From Dolomedes plantarius (lineage: Eukaryota > Arthropoda > Arachnida > Araneae > Dolomedidae): 64,000 nucleotides of DNA. The DNA lies in contig OU015495.1 in the NCBI GenBank assembly GCA_907164885.2, positions 215,064,224-215,128,223 of the forward strand. The letters are read 5' to 3'. Made by a program: the position numbers and the translations under genes. Shown here piece after piece: positions 11,611 to 22,645 of this stretch. The notes beneath the pieces were generated by a model. The model did no database searches and was not told the origin of the DNA. It saw only the letters and a list, made by a program, of their open reading frames with translations. How positions within the stretch are numbered: position 1 is the first letter of the stretch; the number at the start of each line of letters is the position of its first letter.

Positions 11611-12262
11611 TTTAGATACAACAGAGAATATGAGAAGATGAAATTTTTCTCCAACATAACTACGTCATTCTCCCCCCCTTAAGTTTTCGAGGATTTTTGT
11701 TTTTTACTGACTGTATGATTCTTTTAATTTTTAAAATTTTTTTTTAATTATTGGGATATGAATAACGAATCAGCAGCATACGTTTTTAAAAAAATCAGAT
11801 TTTGAACACAACTTTAAATTTCTTGAGTCACATAAACTTAAATTGTCAGCAGCTTAGATATTGTAATAACCCTAAACAAGTCTTCAATAATTTAAAGAAG
11901 GCTTGACACTGGTGTACAGAATGAAACGTAAGTACTATATATAATAGCAAATACATTGCAACAACTTGAAATATTATTCGTGAATTTTAGAGGTTTGGAA
12001 TTTCTCAAGCTGCTTCAATTAGAAAATATTCGGAGCAAACTTCAGTTGGAAAAAAAATTGTTTTTGATTAAAAAAGTGGAAGCACAATACAGTTATCTGT
12101 CGCATTTTTCATTTGGCATGGAAATATCACTGAAAATATTTAACTCCATAAACTAAAAAAAAACCCGAATAATTTACATGTAATATATACAAAAATAAAA
12201 ACCTAGGAGCCTTGCCAAAGAAAGAAACTAATACTTAAAAAATAACCAAACTTCATAAATTC
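11611..12262. other. No gene or element recognised
   Basis: AT-rich, without supportable features. Confidence 0.5.
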
Positions 12263-12455
12263 TTAATAGGGTGAAAGTGGGGTAAGTGAGAACGCGGGTT
12301 TAAAACCTAAAAAAAATGTCAAGTGTACTTTGTAGGAAAATTCTTGCTCTACTGATGCGTATAGTTTTTATTTACAGAAAAAATTGTAAAATGATAAATT
12401 TTTATACCTACCAAACCTTTGCATTTTAACTAAGGTACCCAAGTTCGAGTACTAG

Positions 12456-12481
12456 CCCCCCCCCCCCCCCCAAAAAAAAAA
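12456..12481. repeat. C16-A10 compound homopolymer
   Basis: A run of C changes directly into a run of A, followed by 'aataataat' repeats. The same C-to-A arrangement recurs at several other places in the window. Confidence 0.95.
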
Positions 12482-13131
12482 ATAATAATAAAAATAATAA
12501 TAATAATAACTAATTAACAGCAACAAAAAAATTTTTTGAAAATACCCACTTATTCATTAAGAAACGAAGAATACAGATAAGATATATAAAAACCATTTCT
12601 TTGGAATATTACTTCAGTACTGCAGGGTTTTCACTTGCCCCATAAAAATTTTGCGTCGGGGCAAATGAGAACTGACCCCATATACTGAAAAAAAAAAAAA
12701 AATCTACCTTTGAGTTATAACATATAAATATTTTTTTCTTCCCAACATATGTTTTCTAGCTGGAGAAACTTCATAACCAACCACCGTTTGCCATATTTCT
12801 TTGACAGCTGATGACTGGTTTCAATTCCTTACTATTTAAAAATAGCAAATTATGCAACTGAAACTAGTTTTTTTGTTGTAGGTTTGAAGAAGTGAATTGT
12901 AATAAACTAACTTGTTTAGACTACTAACTGCTAGTGAATGTGAGTGGAGTGGGAGCAAGTGAGAACACAAAACACAAAAACTTTAAATATTTACGGCAAA
13001 AAAAGTTGTGAATAGATTTAAAAAAAAAATAATAAAACTATAAATGTAGAATATAACCAAAAGTATGTATGCAAATTTTCATAAAAATACAACAGCGTGT
13101 TACAAACTTATTTAGATCCAAAGTGGAACTA

Positions 13132-13862
13132 CAGTCGGACCTCTATTTAACGAACCTCTATTTTGCGAACTTTTCCTTGGAACCAAGAACATTTTGTGAA
13201 TTTCTTCGTAAAATAACCTCCAAATAGCGAAGTGCATTCTCTATTTAACGAACTTTTTCTTGTGATCCAATTTTTTTTTATCCATATTTCTCAAAATATT
13301 TCTGAACATTTCAAACTTATTCTTTCTTTTAACACATTTAGTACATTAACTTTCTTTTAACACATTCCGACGCGGGTTGTAGTTTGAAGAAAATACACCT
13401 GAAGGGTTTTTTGGTGACATTGCAAAGATTAGAGAAATCACTTTTTCAGACAAAAAACTCAGACAAAATTAACAGACTTTATCAGTCATTAAATTTAAGG
13501 ACGCATGGGGTGCTTAAAATTACTTGTTATAATAAATGCGATAATGTCATTAAAATTTATAAATTTTAATATAATTTTTTTAAATTGAAAATACACTGTA
13601 TTCCCTGAAAATGTTTTGTTTTATTCTTGTTTTCCTTGCAGATTTCTGTTTGACGGGTAAGATATATAAAACAAATAAACATTACTTTTCAAAATAAAGG
13701 TGGGATCAATTAATTTTATCAATAATATTGAGTGTTTATGAATTTAAAATCTGTCTTGCGTAGTTTAAAGCATTTTAAAAGGTGAATCTCTATTTAACAA
13801 ATTTTCCATATAACGAACTTTTTTTCGGGATTTAGCGACTTCGTTAAATAGAGGTCCGACTG
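13132..13862. mobile_element. Tigger-like MITE nested in the TTAA element
   Basis: Perfect terminal repeats beginning CAGTCGGACCTCTATTTAAC on both strands, flanked by TA (13130-13131 and 13863-13864). 'CTCTATTT.ACGAA' motifs are repeated just inside the ends (near 13150, 13200, 13240, 13790). A 61-codon frame at 13384-13569 has no resemblance to a pogo transposase that I can see. It is 731 bp and interrupts the TTAA-flanked element, so it is the younger insertion. Confidence 0.88.
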
Positions 13863-13907
13863 TATATGATTTTGCGTTCTCACTTATCCCACTTCCCCCT
13901 TCTTTAA

Positions 13908-15230
13908 AAAGCTTTCATACAAAACCAATACATAAATTCTTATTTATATATAAAAACACGCAATTAAGATATAATTGTCGCACAATTCAAAAGGAAGCTA
14001 GGAGACAGCATTAATGAGAACGATTTTCCCCAAAGGAAGCACTGCCAACTTCCGAAAGGAATTCCCACAACTTGGAAACCGAAATTTCTAGGCGATAACC
14101 GATATCCGGAACACACACATATAATAATTGTATCGGGTGGAATTGACGCCTCATTTACAAAAATTGCAAAACGTTCCGAACTATTTTACCACGAAGAAAG
14201 TCTGATATGCTTCAAAGAGTTAAACAGATACTCGTTCGATAAACACCTCGAATGTAATCGCAATACCGTTCAAATCAACCTTTTTTTTTTCCCGCTTAAA
14301 AACATAATCTCTCTATTCTCAACAATGAGAATTTGCTATTCTTGTTTTATTCAGAACCTTTCACTACCAACGTTTGGTGGATACACACATTTTATTGAGC
14401 AAACAATAATGGCTACAGGCAATTACGGAGCAGGTTAGAACTTTTTCTAACAAATAAAATGTGTTGCATGGATCATTAGACAAACAGAAATAAAACTAAT
14501 CTACTACGTCCAGTGAGGTAGTTCATGCACCAGTAGTTTATATTGCACACAAATAGTTTATATTTCTCTCGTTATTATGCACCAAACTATTTCGAAAACT
14601 CACGTCAGAAATAGACCATTTAATACAGAAAGTAAAAATAGCCAAAATGAATTAGTAAGTATGTTGTCTGTAACGGGGCAAGGCACTTTGTCTATTACGA
14701 CATTCGTCCGCGAATTCGTTGGCTTTATTAAGAGAGCACCTGATAGGAATTAGTAAAATCCAAATCAGTTTAGTCTTTACAAGCGGAGTACCCGGGTCAT
14801 GTGGACTTTCTCTCCTGTACGCAAGTTAAAATGCTATCAACGTACATGTGCTCAGTTGTTAGGAATTTAAAGTTAAGACTGGTAAAAATTTTAAAATAAA
14901 AGCAAAAAAAAAAGGGAATAATTACGATAAGTGAAAAATTGAAAAAAAAGAAATTTTGAAGGTAATTAAGATTGCAAGTGAAAAATTAGAAAAACTAAAG
15001 ATCCAAGATGAAAAAAAAAAAGTAATTAAGATAAGAGAAAAGGCTCATAGCAAAAGAAAATGTTACGCGTACGAATAAAATACAATTTTTTTGTAGATAT
15101 TTTTATAAAATTTATAAGTTTTTTAAAAAAATTTAATAGGAACTGCAAGTAATTAAAAAAAAATAAAGACCCTCCCCGGGGCCATACAAATTCGTAATGA
15201 GATGATTACGGAGTTCCAAGGGGGGAAGCT
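13908..15230. other. No gene or element recognised
   Basis: AT-rich sequence with A-rich simple tracts at 14900-15170. Confidence 0.5.
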
Positions 15231-15234
15231 AAAT

Positions 15235-15305
15235 ATAGCAAGAGGGGAAATTTGCGACACCGTCTAGGATCGAACCCACTACGTGAATGATTCGAGGCCA
15301 GCATA
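15235..15305 (-). repeat. Possible degraded tRNA-derived SINE head
   Basis: 'aggatcgaaccc' at 15268 resembles a minus-strand RNA polymerase III B box, with tRNA-like text following. No A box or body could be defined. Confidence 0.25.
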
Positions 15306-15861
15306 TGAATCGAGAATAATTTATATAACTGATACCTAAAATGTACACAATATATTATTTTCAAAATGAAAGCATGTTACGGTTAAAAGTGCGAGTGGTG
15401 AGGTAAAGGCAAAATGCTTTAGGATAGATTGTTAAGTAAATAAACAAATAAAATAAGTCAGTAACGTATATTAAGAATTCTAATCCGTAGACTAAAAAGT
15501 GAATTTATTCCAATAAATTTTAAAGCAATAAAAGGTATTATTAAAAAATGTTATTTCATGTTTGATAAATGGCTCTCGTGTATTAATTTAAGAGATAATA
15601 CTGATATTCAACATATGAGACTGAAATCCCTAATTCAGCTTGAAAATTATAAAACAATGAACATGACAAATATACGTGATTAAAACAGAATAATACAGTA
15701 AACTGGGCCCATTTAAAGAGATGTAGGCGACATACTTGTAAATTCAACTGAAAGGTCGCGGTAGATGTATCATCGGAATGATAAATAATTAAAAACAGAT
15801 GAAGTTGGTCAATGACCTTAAGATGTAATATTACTGTTTACGCTAACATTGAATTACGTGA

Positions 15862-15923
15862 ATATATATCAGGTAGTATCAATGTACTATCCAGCTCTAA
15901 CTGGATGATACTACCTATATATT
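15862..15923. repeat. Bulged hairpin (two-step inverted repeat)
   Basis: AGGTAGTATCA (15871-15881) pairs with TGATACTACCT (15906-15916). Inside it TCCAG (15890-15894) pairs with CTGGA (15901-15905) around CTCTAA. Flanking AT-rich bases extend the stem with one bulge. The asymmetric internal loop gives a pre-miRNA-like outline, but nothing shows that it is transcribed. Confidence 0.7.
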
Positions 15924-16809
15924 TGGATACCGAGATCACCGAAGAATATGCATATTTCCTTGTCAAGTGCCGGATCGTTGCCACTGATGCGGTAAGTAGT
16001 GTCTTCACTCTACTTGGATAATCTGCGATACAAATTCAAATGCAAGAATAGCATAATGAATCTGACCGCGGCCAACTCCAGAGCAATGACCAGAGAATTT
16101 CAAATTCTGGAGTTGAAACAGCAATCTGGCATACATGCGGAAACGAAATAGAATGCCAAGCGGTCATCCGAGGAAAACGGAAGGTTATGTTCAATTGAAG
16201 GACAGCAATTGCTAATTCAGTAAAACTGTGAGAGAAAAAAATGACCCCCCCCCACTCTAATGAATAAATAAATAATTAAATGAAGTGAGAAGACTGACAC
16301 CAAAAAACTTAACTTCGCGAAAGACCACAAAAATATATACAGAAGCTTCATTTTACTATGCCAACACCCGCAAACAGAAAGAAAATGAGAAATTAACTTA
16401 GATGCTTCAAATAACGAATTTAAATTGCCTGTAAAAAATCATTTTAAGATACAGACATTATAACAATTTATTGTGAATAAATTTTCAAAAATATAGAGAA
16501 CAATCACTATCAACGAAAACCGAGCAAAAACCATATATATTTCCATTTTAAGCATAAATGTATAAAATAATAACTAAAAATAAATCTAAATTTTATATGT
16601 AAAAGTTTTAGGGGGTGGGGGTGGCGAACATCGTTCCCTTTTTTATCCGTATTCCCATAATTAATACATTATTATCGGCACATAAACAATTTTTTTTCGT
16701 AACTGTTAATAAATTTCCCTGAGGCTTGCCTGATAGCAAAAACTGGCCTAAAGCATTATTACTATAAGAGAGAAAAAAAAAAACCTTTTAAAATACTTAT
16801 CACTACAAT
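15924..16809. other. No gene or element recognised
   Basis: AT-rich, with a short C run at 16243-16251. Confidence 0.5.
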
Positions 16810-17100
16810 CTTATGTTGCTAAGTGATTAAGGCACCAGACTGCCACGCCGGGGGCGCGGGTTCGATTCCTGCATAAGACTTGGTTGTATTGTGGGGAACT
16901 CGCCAGTCATCCGCCTGCAAAAGGGGCCTAGAAAGGGGAGCTGCAAACCATCATCCATCGCAGGCGTCATCGTTTTGTTAACAAAACATTCTTGTGTGAT
17001 TTATGTTTCCATTTCCTTGTATTCATATGTACACCGGACTGGGGTGTGACATATAGAAGTCCAACCTCTCTTGGGGAAATGGCAGACACGACAACAAACA
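16810..17100 (+). repeat. tRNA-derived SINE
   Basis: The first 68 bases (16810-16877) look like a tRNA. A 7-bp acceptor stem is possible (CTTATGT with GCATAAG), the A-box region reads 'aagtgattaagg', and there is a clear B box GGTTCGATTCC at 16859-16869 within a 5-bp T stem. The anticodon stem pairs poorly, so it is not a working tRNA. About 220 bases of non-tRNA body follow. No poly-A tail or target duplication was defined. Confidence 0.75.
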
Positions 17101-17699
17101 AACTACAATCTCTTGTTCACTTAAAAACTTTAAACCCGCAATGACTCACAGTTAAGTTTCAAGTTGACAACAACAACTAATTTTTAAACAAACGATAGAG
17201 TTCAATATCGTTTTAATAACATATTTAGCCAAACATGGGACCATAAAATATGAATTTGAATATTAATATTATCCAGTTTATTGATCAAAGTTACATTATG
17301 AAATAATATGAAGAAAAAAAAAAGAAATACATTTTGATGATATAAAAGACATAATCTTATGAATATAAATCCCGTGAAAACAAAATAAAAGCCCGTTTCA
17401 TTTCCAGGACAAAGTTCTTTAGTTTTCATTTACCGTTGGTACAGACGAAAGCTGAACTTGCTGTACCAACTGCTTATAATTTGTTTTCACGAATACTCGA
17501 TGATTTTCACGTCTATTTTACGAGGAAGCTGTTTGAGGGTTCAGTGAAAAGTTCTGCTTAATATTCGTAACAATATGATAAATTAATCATCAATGGTACT
17601 CAGATATTTTATAAATAAAATACTATGAGTAGAAAATGAAATAATTGTTAACTGAAGAATACTACATAAGGAGACACGTCTGTCGCCAATATATCAGAC
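17101..17699. other. No gene or element recognised
   Basis: AT-rich, without supportable features. Confidence 0.5.
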
Positions 17700-18165
17700 T
17701 TATTGCGTATTGTGTTTCACGCATTACGAGTCATTTTTCGTGTCATCTCAATTTTGGGGGAGAAATGTAAGTGTTTGCGCCATAAATGCAACAAATGTAT
17801 TTCTAATGTCACAACGGAAAAGCGATTCCGCTGATGAAATTGCTATATCTATTGTTTACTCACCGGCTTTACAAATTTGGGTGAATGGGAAAAAAAACAT
17901 GAAGGAAGTGACATGCGATTGCATATTCATACGGCTCAAAAGGATTTTAGAAAAACATTCAACGCTGTTCACCCACATTGCAAGGTAGTTAGCGAAGGAA
18001 GAAGTGACAACCGCATGAGCCCTACTTTGAATCGCAGCGGAGGCATGGATTCTGCGTGGTGTCCATTCATGGCGAATAACGTAAGGTTTCTTATTTGTAA
18101 AGAAGGAAGACAAAATATGTCGGGTGAAAACTCTGCCAAACACATTTTACAGCTATAAAAACTCA
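17700..18165. other. Balanced stretch open on both strands, candidate conserved non-coding DNA
   Basis: Frames of 78-95 codons are open here in overlapping fashion on both strands (for example 17710-17988 plus, 17877-18158 plus, 17856-18143 minus). This reflects low stop density rather than coding, and none of the translations resembles a family I recognise. GC is higher than in the flanks. An exon cannot be excluded. Confidence 0.25.
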
Positions 18166-18207
18166 TCTTCGGCATACGTATGTTGGTAAACAAACAAACA
18201 CACATAC

Positions 18208-18277
18208 ACTGTATAGTTTTCCCGCATTGATTCAGTGCAATGGGTCCCTTTAAAAACGACAGATCGAGGTTGCACTG
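18208..18277 (-). mobile_element. Truncated copy of the 28290 MITE family
   Basis: Reading the minus strand: CAGTGCAACCTCGATCTGTC, then 'gtttttaaagggacccattg' and 'gcgggaaaact', parallel to the right end of the MITE at 28290-28447. TA follows at 18278. The other half of the element is missing. Confidence 0.6.
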
Positions 18278-18279
18278 TA

Positions 18280-21200
18280 AAAAACAGTTATTTAAGATTA
18301 ATTACAAACACAAACCAACCCTTTATATGAAATTAGAAAATTTAACACATGAATTCACAAAAACAAAAAAAAAAAAATTCTAGCAACGCACACCTTTCAT
18401 AAAAAGATTAATAGATGCTTTTACTTTCATATAAAATTAAAAAAAAGAGAGCGAGAAAGAAATCTTTGTTGGCGTAAAAGTCACACGTGACAAAGTATCC
18501 ACATTGTTAAGAGACTGGCTCGAAAACAGAAATGGGCACTCATCCGTAAGCTGCCTTTGCAAAAAGAAGATATCCGACAACTCTTGCGTGCGAACAGACA
18601 AGAGTTCCAGTCCACGACTCCCAAATACCGTTGATAAGCACTTCGGGAAACGGAACGACTTCCTAATTCAATAACTATACGTTTTTAGAGAGCCACACGA
18701 AAGCCGGAATGAAAGGTCACGAAATTCCAGCCAATCCCTACACCGACATTATTAACTAAAGAAGCAGAGCACGATTGGAAACAGTATTCTAAAAGAAGAG
18801 GCCATTAGCGATGCCAGACTCAAAGCAGAATAATTAAAGCTCTTCATTCGAAAGACAATCTATAGCCAAACGAAAAAATTCCATTCACAAAGTAATCCAA
18901 AACAGGTACGTTAATCTACAAACATCTATTCTTGTTTCATACAAATGCTAGCAGGTGCTGTAGATGAAAAAAAAAAAATCTCGCGTTTTTATTGCCCAGC
19001 CTAAAAATATGTTCAACACAATATACGACGTAAAAAGAATTTTTTTTTTTTTTGAGATGATTTTTTACTACTGTAATAAATGTTTTTACGAACTTCGCAT
19101 GCAGAAAAGACATTTTCAAACTTATGCATAACAAAATTAGAAAGCTCGGTATTTTTACAGCTTTGTAGTTACTGCATTAAAACTCAAATTACAAAATAAA
19201 TAAATGAAAATAAAAGAATGAAATAACTACAGTGAAACTTTTTTTTTTTTCTCAGTTACAAGTAAATTTTCAAATCCACGGAACAATTCAGTGAAAAATA
19301 TAATGCTAAATAACTTTAGTTAAACGTTACTGAAGTCAATTTAAATCTCATTATTACATATTTTTCCTATCTTGAATTTTCCCAGCAGATCATACTCAAT
19401 TGACGACCCCCCCCCCCCCCCAAAAAAAAAAAAAGAAAAGGGCTCTAGCGTCTTTGTCGTAATAATAATATATATTTAATCATAATAATACTAATGAGAA
19501 AAAATATATTTCTGCAAACAACTTTTCAGAATGTAATGTCAAGCATATTTTATTTTTTTTTCCAATAACACAACTTAAAACTTATTTGAATAACACAGGC
19601 AAAGATAAAGTGTAATAACCATTTAAAAGGATACAAATAACCGCACTAAATATACTTTCCCGTATCAGGCATATCTTTCATGGCAAACGAAAACTAAATG
19701 GGATTATTCACAAATAACTCTAAGCCTGTAATGTTTCGAACAAATAATATGTATTCGGGACGTAAGGTTGAACGATTTGGCTGGGTATCGAAGAAAGCAC
19801 ACGTACTGCATTCAAACATAAAACATAAGCAATACGTTAATAGTCCACTTTGTTCTTTTAGGGTTTAAAATGCCACAAAATTACATTTAGAAATCTATTT
19901 TCCAAATTATTTTGCAATTTTTACAACTTAAATTACAGAATGAGCATTGAAATAAAGATTTCAACGAAAAGTTGATACTAAGAGCATTTGAAAAACGTGA
20001 ATAAAACGAAAATGAATTTTATTGGTGATCCTACGGTGATAATAGCCAATCAGATTAGAAAACCTCACGTCTATCTTTACACTATCAATTAAATTAGAGA
20101 TCCGACTACAATATTTCAAACATAATAAAGTGTGCCACTACCACGTCAGTTCGACGTCATGTCTGATACAATTTCACAGTTGGTCAACTGCCGCGAAGTT
20201 TTCACGTGATCTTCATTTTCATTAAATATAAATATTAGGGAATTAAACTTGCAGTGAACGGACGAATGACCCCTTGACGCGTTAAGTGGTCAGGCACCGA
20301 TGCCTTTCACAAAACAACACGACAATTAGTCGTATTGAAAAAGTAGGTAAAAAAAAGGGGGAAACCATAAAACCAGTTATCCAGGTTCAAACTACGTGAA
20401 AATCTCACAAAGATTGACAAACATAGTTGCAATATTTATATTGCTTGTTTCCTACTTTGGCCAAAATCAATCTCGACTCTAGTTAGTATGATTCAGATTT
20501 GTATCTATCGAATTCATTTCGCATTTGAAATGGAGTCGTGGGGATTTCAAGATCTCGCCTAGTGGTACTGAAGTTCTAAACACTGCCCTCCATTGAGGTT
20601 AAAAATTCGAAAATGACCCCGTTTAACCCTCATATTAAACATTTATGATGAGTTTTCAATTTATCTACGAGTTCCAGTAAATCTTCCGATCTTTATAACT
20701 TGGTCACGTAACATACAAACGATCCGATTCTCAATCTTATTTTATCCTCTAACCGCGGGCTATAAATTCTGATTTTCTATGTAAAATCACGCTGATTAAC
20801 TTAAGCTTTCTCAAAAGAATTAAAAGGAAATTTAAAGAAATGAAAAATTTCAAAATGTGAAAATTTTATTGATATTTAGCACATATTATACAAGAAACGT
20901 GATTATTGTGCGTAACGAAAAAATATTACGTCTCTAAATATTTACATCGGAACATGAAAGTAATAGAATATACAAAATGGAGAAATAACGATTGCCGATG
21001 CTTCATATAAATGTACTTGATTCGATGGGGTTAATTCTGGATACGCGATAAATTCGTGGGTTGATTAATTGCACGTTATGGAAGCGGAATAAGTTTTCTG
21101 TTACCCGCGGCAAGGTAAGTTAATAATAATAAAACGAGGGAAATTCTGAATGTAGCACCTCTATGAACGTGGTCTCGCCTTGGTTGACTTTGCTGATGAT

Positions 21201-21330
21201 TTGTGAACTAGTTGATTTGCAAAAACCGAAAATTAAATAAACTGTAACGTAACAGAATAGGAAATTACAATAAAAACTGTACAAGTGTTGCACCAAATTT
21301 CAGAGCTATTTTTATGGATTTTGTTTGATA
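18280..21330. other. No gene or element recognised
   Basis: Mostly AT-rich. C15-A13 compound homopolymer at 19407-19434. The 18480-18800 and 20140-20590 parts are more balanced, but no exon, repeat or RNA gene could be supported. A solitary 'acagtgaaac' at 19230 has no partner. Confidence 0.45.
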
Positions 21331-21385
21331 TTTTTTATCAAACAAAAGAAATAATTCTCGATTATTTCTTTTGTTTGATAAAAAA
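21331..21385. repeat. Perfect 25-bp inverted repeat with 5-base loop
   Basis: The arms at 21331-21355 and 21361-21385 are exact complements (core ATCAAACAAAAGAAATAAT) separated by TCTCG. An extra partial copy of one arm ('ttttgtttgata') precedes it at 21319. No mobile-element ends or duplications flank it. Confidence 0.95.
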
Positions 21386-22289
21386 AAAGGCATTTAAGAG
21401 GGATTTTTTTTTTAGCAATTTTAAACCCTAAGCTTTAAATGGGAAAGTATCCGTCGGCCTATCAACAGTTTTTTTCATTTCCTAATGCACTATTTGAGTA
21501 CCTCGAAGGTGTTGCATCGTTCGACATCGCAGATCTTCAATCCTGATGCTAAGCTATGACGAATTTTTCTTCTTTCAGATTATCAAATGGATATTTCTGC
21601 ATTCGAAGGTGGACGTTTAAATAAAGAGCACGTTGTCTTTAAAATTCAGTTTTATTTTTTAAATTTAGTTTTTTACAGGCTATTAACTTACTAATGTCTA
21701 TAGCTACAAAACTATTTGGGGGGGGGGGGGTTGTTAAATTAACAATAAAACGATTTTTTAAAAACATATGCATTATATTTAAAGATCCATTTTACAAAAT
21801 TCAATCAAAAAGCAAATTCAAAATCATGCATTTGTTTTTCTGTAATTAGAAAAATACGGAGGGAAATTTTCCATAGCCTAACGGTGAGATGGAGGATCAG
21901 AGATGGCATTTAATGTACCGCCTCAAGAACATAATCTATTTTAATTTCGGAAACGCAAATACGACAGATATCTGCTTAGCCATTTTCATCTTTACTTGGA
22001 CAGAGAAGCTCTTCTCTAAACACCATAATCATTATATTCATACAAATGTAACATGTCCATACTCCATATAACTAAAGTACAGGATGTCTTAGTGGCTAGC
22101 TCTCACAAACGAGGTTAATGGAAACAATTCAATAATGATCTGACAACTGCTACTTCCCGATTCGAAAAGACATCAGAACTGAACATAAAGATTATGATAA
22201 GACGAAAAATCTCAGAAGACAATAAATGGCTGGGTATGTTTCTAAATTACACACCATATGTTTCGGAAATCGTACGTCTTCCGATTCCG
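21386..22289. other. No gene or element recognised
   Basis: AT-rich, with a G run at 21718-21730. Confidence 0.5.
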
Positions 22290-22645
22290 TCACGAGATGT
22301 TTTAATTATTTCCACAAGACTGGAAACGAAGCAATAAAAGGTAGCTTCCCAACTGCAGCCCGATAAGCATCCAGGTTAGTCTCTCTATAATCTGTCGTGC
22401 GTCTAAACATATTTTGCGTCCAACAGATAAAAAGTAATTACGCACAGGTAACTGGATCACGCATAAACAAAAGCCTTTTCCACAAGAAATGGAGCACACT
22501 TTCCAAGCTGCGGGAGAATCGCAGATAAAAGCTTTCACAGAGGGAAAACTTGTTTTATGCAAATGGAAAGGTGGCAGAATCTTCGTTTAATATTGAAGAT
22601 CACAGCTGGCACTCGAATGTGTGTCATATTGCCCGAAGTTGAGAT
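22290..22645. other. Balanced-composition stretch, candidate conserved non-coding DNA
   Basis: About 350 bases with fewer homopolymers and higher GC than the flanks, and no repeat signature. A minus-strand frame of 86 codons (22302-22562) is open but unrecognised. Confidence 0.22.

Larger units (their letters stand above)
12267..13903. mobile_element. TTAA-flanked TIR element with GTGAGAAC subterminal repeats
   Basis: TTAA at 12263-12266 is followed by an end containing AAGTGGGGTAAGTGAGAACG. TTAA at 13904-13907 is preceded by its inverted counterpart (AAGTGGGATAAGTGAGAACG on the minus strand), a terminal repeat of about 29 bp. Related motifs occur inside near 12628, 12658 ('ggggcaaatgagaactg') and 12955 ('gggagcaagtgagaacac'). 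TTAA is the target of piggyBac and Kolobok elements; which one applies is not clear. No transposase was recognised. A Tigger-like MITE is inserted at 13132-13862, leaving about 900 bp of its own sequence. Confidence 0.65.

Noticed and set aside
16810..16877. Functional tRNA gene
   Set aside because: The acceptor and T stems pair, but the anticodon stem does not, and a SINE-like body follows.
17856..18158. Overlapping 93- and 95-codon frames on opposite strands as a gene
   Set aside because: Both strands are open at once, which indicates low stop density rather than coding. No recognisable domain.
19230..19300. Second copy of the CAGTGAAAC MITE
   Set aside because: Only the first ten bases match, and no inverted partner is present.
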